DNA of 64,000 nucleotides from Streptomyces sp. NK15101 (GTDB taxonomy: Bacteria; Actinomycetota; Actinomycetes; Streptomycetales; Streptomycetaceae), in contig NZ_JAINVG010000008.1 of NCBI RefSeq assembly GCF_020400725.1, positions 1-64,000 of the forward strand. Reading direction: 5' to 3'. Made by a program: the position numbers and the translations under genes. The notes below the pieces were generated by a model. It was not told the DNA's origin, did no database searches, and saw only the letters and a program-made list of their open reading frames with translations. Of the stretch, positions 8,502-17,318 are shown piece by piece (positions within the stretch are counted from its first letter, which is position 1; every line of letters begins with the position of its first letter).

Positions 8502-9845
8502 ATGTCCTCGCGGACCCGCGGCGGGGCCCTCGTCGCCCTCGTCGCCCTCTTCACCGCCGGCTACCTCGCCCCGTACCTGCTGCCGACCGTCGTCGGCCGC
8601 CTCTCCGCCGGACTCGGCCTCACCCCCGCCCAGGCCGGTCTGGTCGGCTCCGTCCTCCTCCTCGGCTCCTCGGCCGCCGGCTTCACGCTCGCCGCGCGCG
8701 GGGAGCGGATCGCGCCGCGCCGCGCCGCCCGCGCCGGCCTGCTCGCGATGGCCGTCGGATACGGCTCCGCCGCCGCGACCGGCCTCGTGCCGCTGGTGGT
8801 CGCGGGCGCGGTCCTCGGCGGCCTCGGCTCGGGCACGGCGACGGCGGTGGCCGTGGCCGGGATCGCCGGGGAGCGCGATCCGCACCGCGCCTCCACCCTC
8901 GGCCTGCTCTCCGTCTCGGCGATGGCGGGCGCCCTCTACCTGACCCTTCCGCACCTCGGCGGCGGCCACGCCGCGCCGCTCCTCGCGATCGCCTGCGCGG
9001 CGGCGTCGGTGTGGCCGGTCACGGGCCGGCTGCCGGGCGGCACGCGGGCGGTGAGGGAGGCCGTGGGCGCCGCACGCGGGGTGCGGGAGGCCCCGGGCCC
9101 CCTGCCGTACCGGCGGGCCGGTGCCGTGCTCGCCGGGGGCGTCCTGTGCTGGTCCCTCGCGCAGAACGCCCTCTGGGGCGTGAGCGGCCGCATCGGACTC
9201 ACCCAGGCCGGCCTCTCCGAGGTGACCGTCGGCGCGGTCTTCGCGGCGGCGCTCGGCGCGGGCCTCGCCGGCGTCACGGCGGCGGGCGCGCTCGGCTCGC
9301 GCCTGGGCCGGGCGGTCCCGATCGGCGCGGGCACGGTGATCATCGCGGGCTGCGTGTGGCTGAGCTCGTCCGCCGAGGACCTCGCCGGCTTCGCGACCGG
9401 CGAGATCCTGTGGAACGCCGTCTACCCGGTCGTCCTGTCCTACCTCCTGGGGCTGGCCGCCTCCCTCGACCCGCGCGGCCGCTGGGCCGTCATGGTCGGC
9501 TCGGCCTCCTCCCTCGGCGTGGCCTGCGGCCCGGTGACCGGCTCCCTGCTCTCCGACCGCGCGGGCTACCCGGGCATGGGCCTGGTCCTCTGCTCCCTGC
9601 TCCTGCTGGTCGCCGCCCCCATGACGGCGGTCGCCCGCCACGCCTCCGGCCGCCCCCTGGTCCCGGGCTCGATCCGCCGCCGCGGCGGGGCGCCCGCGGC
9701 GGTGCTCGCGGGGCGGGGCGCGGGGACGGCCCTGGTGCCCCAGGTGGGAGCGCCGGAGCAGGAGGTCGCCCCGGTCGCGGTCCCGGCGGGGCGCAGCGTG
9801 GCGAAGTCGACGTTCCGCCTGGCCCGCCCGTCGGACCGGGGCTGA
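8502..9845 (+). CDS. MFS-family membrane protein
   Basis: 447 residues from ATG 8502 (MSSRTRGGALVALVALF). About 12 hydrophobic segments fit the Major Facilitator fold, with a conserved basic loop (AARGERIAPRRAAR) after helix 2 in the position of motif A. The C-terminus carries a polar tail of about 70 residues (from GRPLVPGSIRRRGG) without obvious domains. Substrate is unknown. It is divergent from the PfkB kinase, so co-regulation with sugar metabolism is possible. The start is weakly supported because no strong ribosome-binding site precedes it. Confidence 0.8.
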   Translation: MSSRTRGGALVALVALFTAGYLAPYLLPTVVGRLSAGLGLTPAQAGLVGSVLLLGSSAAGFTLAARGERIAPRRAARAGLLAMAVGYGSAAATGLVPLVVAGAVLGGLGSGTATAVAVAGIAGERDPHRASTLGLLSVSAMAGALYLTLPHLGGGHAAPLLAIACAAASVWPVTGRLPGGTRAVREAVGAARGVREAPGPLPYRRAGAVLAGGVLCWSLAQNALWGVSGRIGLTQAGLSEVTVGAVFAAALGAGLAGVTAAGALGSRLGRAVPIGAGTVIIAGCVWLSSSAEDLAGFATGEILWNAVYPVVLSYLLGLAASLDPRGRWAVMVGSASSLGVACGPVTGSLLSDRAGYPGMGLVLCSLLLLVAAPMTAVARHASGRPLVPGSIRRRGGAPAAVLAGRGAGTALVPQVGAPEQEVAPVAVPAGRSVAKSTFRLARPSDRG

Positions 9846-9999
9846 GGGCTCGCTCCCGGCCGAACCGCCAGGAGCGGTCGGCGGACGGGCCGCGGCCGAA
9901 CCGGTTCAGGTCGACGACCCCGGTCGACGCGCCGGACACCGCGAGGCACGGACCGCTGTGGCCGCTCACGATCCGCACGAGCGAGCCCACGGGGGCGCC
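9846..9999 (-). pseudogene. Possible remnant of a ricin-type beta-trefoil lectin domain
   Basis: In the 325-bp gap 9846-10170, the minus strand reads RIVSGHSGPCLAVSGAST, then VVDLNRFGRGPSADRSWRF. This matches one ricin-B repeat as found in secreted Streptomyces lectins and glycosidases (RIV..HSG.CL.V.GAST..D.N.F......WRF). Only about one repeat is present. The flanking reading frame is Arg/Pro-rich and runs antisense into the MFS gene without a stop, so it looks like a decayed piece rather than a working gene. The rest of the gap (10000-10170) shows nothing recognisable. Confidence 0.35.
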
Positions 10000-10170
10000 A
10001 CGGCGCCGCCGGCGTCCTGCCGGGCGGGCGGGGCGGGCGCCTCGGACCGCCGGGCGGGCGGGGTCCGGGACCGGAGGCGTCCGACCCCCTGCCGCTCCCC
10101 CGGGACGACTGCCGGCGCCCGGTGTCACCGCGCGGGGAGCCCGCGGAACCGGTACGGCGGAGAACCGCCG

Positions 10171-11172
10171 CTACGCCTCGAACTCGTACGCCTCCACCTC
10201 GGCGAGGTACCGCGCACGCCGCTCCTCGTCGTCCTCCAGGAACGACGCCCGGAAGGAGTTCCGCGCCAGCTCGCGGAGCTGTTCCGGCGTCAGGCCCAGC
10301 GCGTCGCGCACCCCGTCGAAGTTGTCGCCCGCGTACCCGCCGAAGTACGCGGGGTCGTCGGAGTTGACGGTGACGAGCAGGCCCGCCGACATCATCGCGG
10401 GAAGCGGATGGTCCGCGAGGGCGTCGACGACGCGCAGCCGGACGTTCGACAGGGGACACAGCGTCAGCGGCACCCGCTCGCGGGCCAGCCGGTCGACGAG
10501 CTCCGGGTCCTCCATGCAGCGCAGCCCGTGGTCGATCCGCTCCACGCCGAGCACGTCGAGCGCCTCGCGGACGTAGGCCGCCGGGCCCTCCTCGCCCGCG
10601 TGGGCGACGCGGCGGAGGCCGAGCCGGGCGGCCTCCTCGTACACCTCGCGGAACTTGGCCGGCGGGTGGCCGACCTCCGCCGAGTCCAGGCCGACGCCGG
10701 TGATCCGGTGCAGGTACGGCTTCGCGGCGTCCAGGGTCGCGAGCGCCGACTCGGCCGACTCGTCGCGCAGGAAACACAGGATGAGCCGGGTGGAGATCCC
10801 GTGGCGCTCCTCGGCGCGGTCGAGGGAGGCGCCGAGGCCCTCGATCACGGTGCCGATCGGGACGCCGCGGGCGGTGTGCGCCTGCGGGTCGAAGAAGATC
10901 TCGGCGTGCCGGACGCCCTGGGCCGCGGCCCGCTCCAGGTAGGCGTCGGCGAGCTCGGTGAAGTCCTCGGCGGTGCGCAGGACCGCCACCAGGTCGTAGT
11001 AGAGGTCCAGGAAGGACTGGAGGTCGCTGAAGCTGTACGCCTCGCGGAGGGCTTCGGTGTCCGCGTAGGGCAGGGTGACGCCGTTGCGGGCCGCGAGCGC
11101 GAAGGCGAGCTCGGGTTCGAGGGTGCCTTCGATGTGGAGGTGCAGTTCGGCCTTGGGTACGGGCATGTTCAC
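10171..11172 (-). CDS. Adenine deaminase of the adenosine-deaminase superfamily (Pa0148 type)
   Basis: 333 residues; GTG at 11172 overlaps the RNase Z stop (GTGA), with an in-frame ATG two codons later. Zinc ligands of the amidohydrolase fold are visible: [11 protein letters not shown] at the N-terminus, [11 protein letters not shown] in the middle (His ligand and catalytic Glu) and [10 protein letters not shown] near the end. Segments such as [36 protein letters not shown] and [12 protein letters not shown] follow the Pseudomonas Pa0148 adenine deaminase closely as I remember it. I therefore expect adenine to hypoxanthine conversion in purine salvage, rather than adenosine deamination. Substrate is inferred from similarity. 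Confidence 0.85.
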   Translation of the reverse strand: MNMPVPKAELHLHIEGTLEPELAFALAARNGVTLPYADTEALREAYSFSDLQSFLDLYYDLVAVLRTAEDFTELADAYLERAAAQGVRHAEIFFDPQAHTARGVPIGTVIEGLGASLDRAEERHGISTRLILCFLRDESAESALATLDAAKPYLHRITGVGLDSAEVGHPPAKFREVYEEAARLGLRRVAHAGEEGPAAYVREALDVLGVERIDHGLRCMEDPELVDRLARERVPLTLCPLSNVRLRVVDALADHPLPAMMSAGLLVTVNSDDPAYFGGYAGDNFDGVRDALGLTPEQLRELARNSFRASFLEDDEERRARYLAEVEAYEFEA

Positions 11173-12074
11173 GTTCGTTTCGGTAGGGGGATCCTCATGA
11201 GGTCCTGGGCGATGCTCAGCTCGCCGTCGAACCCGGCCGCCCGCGCCTGCCGCTCGAAGGCCGCGGGGTCGGAGTAGCGCTGCGAGAAGTGGGTCAGGAC
11301 GAGGTGCCGGACGCCCGCGTCGCGTGCGACGGCGGCGGCCTGTCCGGCCGTCAGATGGCCGTGGTCGGTGGCGAGCCGGACGTCCTCGTCGAGGAAGGTC
11401 GACTCGATGACGAGCATGTCGGCGCCTTCGGCGAGGGCGTGCACCCCGTCGCAGAGCCGGGTGTCCATGACGAAGGCGAAGCGCTGTCCGCGCCGGACCT
11501 CGCTGACCTCGTCGAGGGAGACGCCGCCGAGGCTGCCCTCGCGCTGGATCCGGCCCACGTCGGGGCCCTTGATGCCGTGCGCGGCGAGCTTCCCGGGCAG
11601 GAGGCGGCGCCCGTCGGGCTCGGTGATCCGGTAGCCGTAGGACTCGACGGGGTGGGAGAGCCGGCGGGCGTCCAGCGTGAAGGACCCGGTGACGGCGAGC
11701 GGCCCGTCGGCGGCGACGGGCGACTCGGTCAGCTTCACGGTCTCGCGGTAGGCCGTGGCGTACCGCAGCCGCTCGAAGAAGTGCTGCCCGCTCGCCGGGT
11801 AGTGGGCGGTGACCGGGTGCGGGACCTGGTCGAGGTTGATCCGCTGGATCACCCCGGCCAGGCCGAGCGAGTGGTCGCCGTGGAAGTGCGTGACGCAGAT
11901 CCGGTCGAGGTCGTGCGCGGCGACCCCGGCCCGCAGCATCTGGCGCTGGGTGCCCTCGCCCGGGTCGAAGAGGATGCCGCTGCCGTCCCAGCGCAGCACG
12001 TAGCCGTTGTGGTTGCGGTGCCGGGTCGGGACCTGGCTCGCGGTCCCGAGGACGACCAGTTCGCGTACGGACAC
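11169..12074 (-). CDS. rnz: Ribonuclease Z (tRNA 3'-processing endonuclease)
   Basis: 301 residues. The metallo-beta-lactamase zinc motif [11 protein letters not shown] gives His 63, His 65, Asp 67 and His 68, and [15 protein letters not shown] upstream is typical of RNase Z. Later ligands appear as [10 protein letters not shown] and LTHFSQRY. The enzyme removes the 3' trailer of tRNA precursors. This matters here because the tRNA-Ala genes in the window lack an encoded CCA. It follows the HIT gene by 3 bases and overlaps the adenine deaminase by 4 bases: one operon. Confidence 0.92.
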   Translation of the reverse strand: MSVRELVVLGTASQVPTRHRNHNGYVLRWDGSGILFDPGEGTQRQMLRAGVAAHDLDRICVTHFHGDHSLGLAGVIQRINLDQVPHPVTAHYPASGQHFFERLRYATAYRETVKLTESPVAADGPLAVTGSFTLDARRLSHPVESYGYRITEPDGRRLLPGKLAAHGIKGPDVGRIQREGSLGGVSLDEVSEVRRGQRFAFVMDTRLCDGVHALAEGADMLVIESTFLDEDVRLATDHGHLTAGQAAAVARDAGVRHLVLTHFSQRYSDPAAFERQARAAGFDGELSIAQDLMRIPLPKRT

Positions 12075-12077
12075 GGG

Positions 12078-12437
12078 CTATCCGGGGGGCCAGTTGAGGC
12101 CGCGGCCGCCGAGGACGTGCGCGTGGGCGTGGAAGACGGTCTGGCCGGCGCCGGCGCCGGTGTTGAAGACGATCCGGAAGCCGCTGCCGTCGATCTTCTC
12201 CTGCTCGGCGACCTCGCCCGCCTCGCGCAGTATGTCGGCGGCGACGGTCGGCGCGGCGGCGGCCAGCGACGCGGCGTCGGGGTAGTGCACGCGCGGGATC
12301 ACGAGGACGTGCGTGGGCGCCTGCGGGTTGATGTCGCGGAACGCGACGGTGGTCTCCGTCTCGCGCACGATCGTCGCCGGCACCTCCCCTTCCGCGATCT
12401 TGCAGAACAGGCAGTCGCTCTGCGGCTCTCCGGCCAT
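12078..12437 (-). CDS. HIT-family (histidine triad) nucleotide-binding protein
   Basis: 119 residues. The triad is visible as VFHAHAHVLGG (H-x-H-x-H), with the N-terminal CLFCKIAEGEVPATIV and the THVLVIPRVHYPD strand typical of HINT hydrolases. These enzymes hydrolyse purine phosphoramidates or AMP-linked adducts. It is first in an operon with RNase Z and the adenine deaminase, suggesting linked RNA and purine turnover. The promoter must lie in 12438-12556, where only a weak -10-like TAGCAT is visible. Confidence 0.92.
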   Translation of the reverse strand: MAGEPQSDCLFCKIAEGEVPATIVRETETTVAFRDINPQAPTHVLVIPRVHYPDAASLAAAAPTVAADILREAGEVAEQEKIDGSGFRIVFNTGAGAGQTVFHAHAHVLGGRGLNWPPG

Positions 12438-12556
12438 GTCCCGGGCCTCCTCGGTCTGGTGCCGATCACTGACGGTGTGCTGACGATCAACTACCCGGTC
12501 ATGCTATCCGCCGCCCCCGACAGCCGGCGGAGGACCTCACGGGCCGGTCGGCGGGC

Positions 12557-13651
12557 CTACTCCTTCGGTGCGCGGCGGTTGAGCGCCGAGCGGCTCACCC
12601 AGTACGTGACGACCACGCCCCAGAACAGGGGCGTGCCGAACCCGCCCACCACGCCCGGGTCGAAGGACCACAGGGCGAGCGAGGCGAGCGAGTGGAGGCC
12701 GAGGAGCCCGACGGCCCCCGCCATGAACAGCACCGGCCGGCAGCCCCGCGCCACGAGGAACAGGGGCCGGCGCAGCCGGGGCGGCACCCGGCGGGCCATC
12801 CACACCCCCCAGCCGGTCCAGGCACCGAGGACCACGGCCCCGCCGACCAGGAGCGGCACGGCCGCGTCCGCCCAGGTCGCGCGGTCGGGGACGGCGGCGA
12901 CGGCGACGGCGGAGGCCACGAAGCCGAGGAGGGCGACCCAGCGGGCCCCGGCGGCGGTGTTCCAGGCCATGGCCTCCAGGTTGTAGCGGGCCTTGCGGTC
13001 CTGGAGGTCGAGCGCGGCGGAGGCGACGAAGCCCTCGGCGGCCTGCGTCCAGGCCCCACGCCGGAACCAGCGGCGCCGCAGCCGCAGCAGCGAGAGGTTG
13101 TTGTGGGCCTCGCTGCTCTGCGGGTTGAGGCGCAGGGTCGTCTCGTACGCCCGCTGCGCGGTGGCGTGGTCGCCGCGCCGCTGGGCGGTGAGGCCGACCA
13201 GGAAGTGGGCCGCGTCCTCCTCGGGGGCGAGGGTGACGGCGGTCCGCGCCGCCTCGTACGCCTCGACGGTACGCGCGGGCGTGCGCGCGTGCTCGCCGTG
13301 CTCCGCGAGGGCGGTGCCGAGCGCGTAGTGGGTGCCCCAGTACTGCGGGGCGAGTTCGACGGCGTGCCGGGCGGTGGCCTCGGCCTCCTGGAACCGCCGG
13401 TCGGCGAGCAGGACGTGGACCCGCATCAGCCAGCCCCCGAGCAGCTCGGGCTCGGCCCGCAGCGCCTGGTCGACGGCGGCGAGGGCGGCGGCCCGGTCGC
13501 CGGCCCGGTGGTGGCAGCGGGCGAGCAGGACGAGCGCCTCGGCGTCCTCGGGTTCGGTCGCCAGGTGCCGGGCGACGAGCTCACCGGCCTGCGCGTACCG
13601 CCCGGTCTCGTAGAGCGCCTCGGCTCGGGCGAGCGCGGTGGAGGCGGTCAC
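12557..13651 (-). CDS. Tetratricopeptide-repeat membrane protein
   Basis: 364 residues from GTG 13651, which overlaps the AAA+ gene stop (GTGA). Residues 1 to about 230 contain six or so TPR helical pairs, for example RAEALYETGRYAQAGELVAR, HYALGTALAEHG and RAYETTLRLNPQSSEAHNNL. The C-terminal third has three or four membrane segments (WVALLGFVASAVAVAAV, AAVPLLVGGAVVLGAW, VLFMAGAVGLLGL, FWGVVVTYWV). The TPR part would face the cytoplasm as a docking platform. Tight overlap with the ATPase gene, whose N-terminus is also TPR-like, suggests the two proteins work together. Function is otherwise unknown. Confidence 0.85.
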   Translation of the reverse strand: MTASTALARAEALYETGRYAQAGELVARHLATEPEDAEALVLLARCHHRAGDRAAALAAVDQALRAEPELLGGWLMRVHVLLADRRFQEAEATARHAVELAPQYWGTHYALGTALAEHGEHARTPARTVEAYEAARTAVTLAPEEDAAHFLVGLTAQRRGDHATAQRAYETTLRLNPQSSEAHNNLSLLRLRRRWFRRGAWTQAAEGFVASAALDLQDRKARYNLEAMAWNTAAGARWVALLGFVASAVAVAAVPDRATWADAAVPLLVGGAVVLGAWTGWGVWMARRVPPRLRRPLFLVARGCRPVLFMAGAVGLLGLHSLASLALWSFDPGVVGGFGTPLFWGVVVTYWVSRSALNRRAPKE

Positions 13652-14991
13652 AGCTTGCGCTTCCGCTTGAGGTGGGCGAGGAGGTCGTCGTAGAGCCCGC
13701 CCTCGTTGGCGAACATGGCGACGTTCCGGGCGGCGGCGAACCACGGCTCCGTGGACGGCTTGATCTGCCGGGCCGCGCCGAGCAGGTCCTTGGTGGTGAT
13801 CAGGCGTACGGAGCCGGTGCGGGCGGAGTCGAGGAGCGCGGCCTCGGCGGCCGTCTCGCAGACGTGCGCGAGGTCCGCGCCGGAGAAGTCCTCGGTGGCC
13901 TTGACGAGCTTGCCGAGGTCGACGGCCTCGATGGGGCGCTCCCGCAGGTGGTAGCGGAGGATCGACTCCCGGGCCGCTGCGTCCGGCGGCAGCACGAGCA
14001 GGGTGCGGTCGAGGCGGCCCGGGCGGCGCAGCGCGATGTCCACGTCCCAGGGCACGTTGGTGGCGGCGAGGACGAAGACGCCCTCGTTGCCGGCGCCGCT
14101 CGCGATGCCGTCGAGCTCGGTGAGGAGCTGGTTGACGACGTTGCGCAGGCCGCTGTGGTGGGTGCGGGAGCGCTTGGCGCCGAGGGCGTCCAGCTCGTCG
14201 AGGAAGACGACGCAGGGCGCCTGGCGGCGGGCGGTCTCGAAGATGTCGTGGATGTTCTTCTCGGAGGCCCCGATCCACATGTCGAGGACGTCGGAGAGCG
14301 AGACGGTGAGGAAGTTCGCGCCGAGCTCGCCCGCGACGGCCCGCGCGATGAACGTCTTGCCGCAGCCGGGCGGGCCGTAGAGGAGGAGGCCGCCGCGGAG
14401 CGACTTGCCGTACAGCCTGCGCAGTTCGGGGTTGCGCATGGGTGCGAGGAAGGCGGCCTCCAGGCGCTCCTTGACGTCGTCCATGCCGCCGACGTCGGCG
14501 AGGCGTACGGCACCGGGGGCGTCGACGTCCCAGGCGGCGGCGTCCCCCGCGGACCCCTCGGCGCCGTCGGCCTGCGGGTCGTCCAGGAACCGGGGCCCGA
14601 CGAGGTCCCGGACCTGCTGCTCGGCGGCGTCCCAGTCGAAGGAGGGGACGGCGGGCGCCCCGGGGACGGGCGCGGGTCCTTCGGACACCGGCACGGGTCC
14701 TTCGGACACCGGGGCCGGCTTTTCGGGAACCGGCGCGGGCGCGACGGGCTCCGCGGGCTCCTCGGAGACCGGCGCGGGCGATGGGGCCGGCCCCATCGCG
14801 CGGACCATCAGCGCGCGGGCGGCCGCGTCGCCGGGCGCGTGCTGGAGCGCGACGGCCGCCTCCATGACGGCCTCGTCGTTCCGCCCCTCGGAGAGGAGGA
14901 GTTCGGCGAAGTGGAGGCGCAGGGGGACGTCACCGGGCGCGGCGGCCACTGCGGCGCGCAGACTGCGGATGAGGGGGGACTCGTCGGCCAT
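13648..14991 (-). CDS. AAA+ ATPase with TPR-like N-terminus (Cdc48/FtsH-type AAA module)
   Basis: 447 residues from ATG 14991. Residues 1-65 form a TPR-like helical segment. A Pro/Glu-rich linker (about 68-115) contains near-identical PVSEGP/PVPEKP repeats. The AAA module follows: DVGGMDDVKERLEAAFLAP, Walker A GPPGCGKT at 206-213, Walker B VVFLDELDALG, sensor 1 AATN, and the Arg-finger region RRPGRLDRTL. A C-terminal helical lid ends in KRKRKL. It probably remodels or unfolds proteins; no protease domain is present. Its stop overlaps the start of the TPR membrane protein. Confidence 0.88.
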   Translation of the reverse strand: MADESPLIRSLRAAVAAAPGDVPLRLHFAELLLSEGRNDEAVMEAAVALQHAPGDAAARALMVRAMGPAPSPAPVSEEPAEPVAPAPVPEKPAPVSEGPVPVSEGPAPVPGAPAVPSFDWDAAEQQVRDLVGPRFLDDPQADGAEGSAGDAAAWDVDAPGAVRLADVGGMDDVKERLEAAFLAPMRNPELRRLYGKSLRGGLLLYGPPGCGKTFIARAVAGELGANFLTVSLSDVLDMWIGASEKNIHDIFETARRQAPCVVFLDELDALGAKRSRTHHSGLRNVVNQLLTELDGIASGAGNEGVFVLAATNVPWDVDIALRRPGRLDRTLLVLPPDAAARESILRYHLRERPIEAVDLGKLVKATEDFSGADLAHVCETAAEAALLDSARTGSVRLITTKDLLGAARQIKPSTEPWFAAARNVAMFANEGGLYDDLLAHLKRKRKL

Positions 14992-15066
14992 GCGGGTCAG
15001 CCTAAGGAGCGTCCGGGGGTCGCCGTCCACCGGGTTCGGCAGGGTCCGGGACGTAGGGTGCACGGC

Positions 15067-15426
15067 ATGAGACGGGAAGGCGCACCGCGCAGGCTGACCG
15101 TGGACGGCACCGTGTGGCTCTGGAACGTCCGGCACCGGCACCCCGACTGCCGGACCGTGCTCTCGCTGCGCCGCGCGGAGCACCGCCACGCGCAGCTCCG
15201 TCTCGTCTTCCGGGACGGGCCGGGCCGCATCGTGGCCGGATATCCCTTCGGCCTGGGCGACGTGGCCTCGACCGGCGGCGACGTCCTGAACCTGAACGAG
15301 CCCGGTGTCGTACGCCGGTTCCTGGGGGAGGCCGCGGCCCGCGGCCTCCTCCCCACCGCCCACGGCGTCCGCGAGGAGGACGCCTGGCCCCTCTACGACG
15401 CCCTGACGGCTCCCGCGGGGGGCTAG
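15067..15426 (+). CDS. Conserved hypothetical protein
   Basis: 119 residues from ATG 15067. No family recognised. It has a mixed alpha/beta look with strands TVDGTVWLWNVRHRH and HAQLRLVFRDG, and ends LYDALTAPAGG. It is divergent from the AAA+ gene (75 bases) and convergent with rsmE. Both genes use the same CTAG tetranucleotide as overlapping TAG stops (15423-15426). High G/C at third positions supports real coding. Confidence 0.7.
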   Translation: MRREGAPRRLTVDGTVWLWNVRHRHPDCRTVLSLRRAEHRHAQLRLVFRDGPGRIVAGYPFGLGDVASTGGDVLNLNEPGVVRRFLGEAAARGLLPTAHGVREEDAWPLYDALTAPAGG

Positions 15427-16166
15427 CTCCAGCGGCCCGTGCGCCCCAGGACCAGGGCCGTGGCCGCCGTACCGGCCGTGGAGGTGCGCAGGACGCTGCG
15501 GCCGAGGCGGTACGGCTTCGCCCCGGCGGCCTCGAAGGCGGCGAGCTCGTCCGGGGAGACCCCGCCCTCGGGGCCGACGACGAGCACGATCGAGCCCTTG
15601 GCCGGGAGTTCGGCGGTGGCGAGCGTCCCGCTGGGGTGATCACGGTCCTCGTGCAGGACGGCCGCGAAGTCGGCGCCCGCGAGGAGGGCGGCGACCTGCT
15701 TGGTCGTCATGAGGTCGGCGACCTCGGGGAAGCGGGTCCGGCGCGACTGCTTGCCGGCCTCGCGCGCGGTGGACCGCCACTTGGCGAGCGCCTTGAGGCC
15801 CCGGTCGCCCTTCCACTGGGTGATGCAGCGGGAGGCGGCCCACGGCACGATCGCGTCCACGCCGGTCTCCGTCATGGTCTCGACGGCGAGTTCGCCCCGG
15901 TCGCCCTTGGGAAGGGCCTGGACGACCGTGACGCGCGGCTCCTCCTCGGGGTCCTCGTGGACCTCGTCGACCCGCACGGTGAGCTCGTCCTTGCCCTCGG
16001 CGGAGACCACCACGCACTCGGCCCAGCGGCCCCGCCCGTCGGCGAGGACCAGCTCCTCCCCGGCACGCAGCCGCTTCACGGAGACGGCGTGCCGCCCCTC
16101 GGGCCCGTCCAGGAGGAAGCTCCCGGCACCGGGGACGGTGTCGACGACGAAGACGGGTGCGGTCAT
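15423..16166 (-). CDS. rsmE: 16S rRNA m3U1498 methyltransferase RsmE
   Basis: 247 residues from ATG 16166. The RsmE (DUF558) architecture is visible: N-terminal PUA-like barrel (GPEGRHAVSVKRLRAGEEL), then a SPOUT knot with VVQALPKGDRGELAVETMTE, GVDAIVPW and the SAM-binding IVLVVGPEGGVSPDEL and RLGRSVLRTSTAGTAA. It methylates N3 of U1498 in 16S rRNA. Its ATG overlaps the nitronate monooxygenase stop (ATGA), so the two genes are co-transcribed. In many Streptomyces rsmE follows the dnaJ region, as here. Confidence 0.95.
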   Translation of the reverse strand: MTAPVFVVDTVPGAGSFLLDGPEGRHAVSVKRLRAGEELVLADGRGRWAECVVVSAEGKDELTVRVDEVHEDPEEEPRVTVVQALPKGDRGELAVETMTETGVDAIVPWAASRCITQWKGDRGLKALAKWRSTAREAGKQSRRTRFPEVADLMTTKQVAALLAGADFAAVLHEDRDHPSGTLATAELPAKGSIVLVVGPEGGVSPDELAAFEAAGAKPYRLGRSVLRTSTAGTAATALVLGRTGRWS

Positions 16167-17245
16167 GAGGCGCTCCTGAAGGCCGGCCCGGAGAGGGCGG
16201 TGTCGAGTTCGGCGGCCAGCACCTCGACCAGCTGCCCGGCGGGGAGTTCCCGGGCGAGGCGGTGGCCCTGGCCGGCCCACAGGGCCATGCCCTGGGCGTC
16301 GCCGGCGGTGGCGGCGGCCTTGCGGAGCGGGGCGGTGAGGTGGTGGATCTCGGGGTAGGCGGCGGGGGCGTACGGCCCGTGCTCGCGCATGAATCGGTTG
16401 ACGAGGCCGCGCGCGGGGCGCCCGGAGAAGGCCCGGGTGAGGGCGGTCCGGGTGAACAGCGGGTCCGTCAGGGCCTGCTTGTGCAGCGGGTGGGCGCCCG
16501 ACTCGGGGCAGCAGAGGAAGGCGGTGCCGAGCTGGGCGGCCTCGGCCCCGGCGGCGAGGACGGCCGCGATCTGCGCGCCGCGCATGATGCCGCCGGCGGC
16601 GACGATCGGCAGCGCGACGGCCTCACGGACCTCGGTGACGAGGGTGAGGAGCCCGGTGCCGGGGGCGCCTTCGTCGGCCGGATCGTCGCGGTACGTTCCC
16701 TGGTGGCCGCCGGCCTCGACGCCCTGGACGCAGACGGCGTCGGCGCCGGCCCGCTGCGCGACGAGGGCCTCCTCGGCGGAGGTGACGGTGACGATCGTGT
16801 ACGTGCCGGCGCGGTCGAAGGCGTGGAAGGTCTCCTTCGCCGGACAGCCGAAGGTGAAGGAGACGACGGGAACCGGGTCCTCCAGGAGGATGGCCAGCTT
16901 GGCGTCGTAGGCGTCGTCGCGGGAGTCGTCGGTCTCGCCGAGCGGGGTGTCGTACCAGGTGGCCTCGCCCGCGAGCTGGTGGCGGTAGACGTCGACGGCT
17001 GCGGGATCGGCGGGCCGCCCGTCCGGCGGCAGGAAGAGGTTGACCCCGAAGGGGCGTGCGGTGAGCCCGCGCACCCGCTTGATCTCCTGGTACAGGCCTC
17101 CGGCCGTCTTGTACCCGCCGGCGAGGAAACCGAGCGCCCCGGCCTCGCAGACGGCCCCGACGAGCTCGGGACAGGAGGCGCCACCCGCCATGGGGGCCTG
17201 CACGATCGGGAACCGAGAGAGATCGTTCAGTGCGGTGGTGGACAT
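16163..17245 (-). CDS. Nitronate monooxygenase / 2-nitropropane dioxygenase-type FMN enzyme
   Basis: 360 residues. TIM-barrel flavoprotein of the NMO family: PIVQAPMAGGASCPELVGAV at the N-terminus, GADAVCVQGVEAGGHQGTY around the FMN phosphate site, and LPIVAAGGIMRGAQIAAVLA plus GAEAAQLGTAFL at the C-terminal phosphate loop. The His of EAGGHQG is the usual catalytic base. It would oxidise alkyl nitronates such as propionate-3-nitronate using FMN and oxygen. It is cotranscribed with rsmE through an ATGA overlap. Physiological substrate is inferred. Confidence 0.88.
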   Translation of the reverse strand: MSTTALNDLSRFPIVQAPMAGGASCPELVGAVCEAGALGFLAGGYKTAGGLYQEIKRVRGLTARPFGVNLFLPPDGRPADPAAVDVYRHQLAGEATWYDTPLGETDDSRDDAYDAKLAILLEDPVPVVSFTFGCPAKETFHAFDRAGTYTIVTVTSAEEALVAQRAGADAVCVQGVEAGGHQGTYRDDPADEGAPGTGLLTLVTEVREAVALPIVAAGGIMRGAQIAAVLAAGAEAAQLGTAFLCCPESGAHPLHKQALTDPLFTRTALTRAFSGRPARGLVNRFMREHGPYAPAAYPEIHHLTAPLRKAAATAGDAQGMALWAGQGHRLARELPAGQLVEVLAAELDTALSGPAFRSAS

Positions 17246-17282
17246 ATGGGCATCGTGTCATGCCCCCGAGGGGCCACAGGAA

Positions 17283-17310
17283 AAGGGGCGGCACCGGAGT
17301 GCCGCCCCTT
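17283..17310. terminator. Rho-independent terminator of the hrcA-dnaJ operon
   Basis: AAGGGGCGGCAC and GTGCCGCCCCTT form a perfect 12-bp stem with a 4-base loop. Read leftwards it ends in TTTT, nine bases past the dnaJ stop. Confidence 0.8.
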
Positions 17311-17318
17311 CATCGGGC

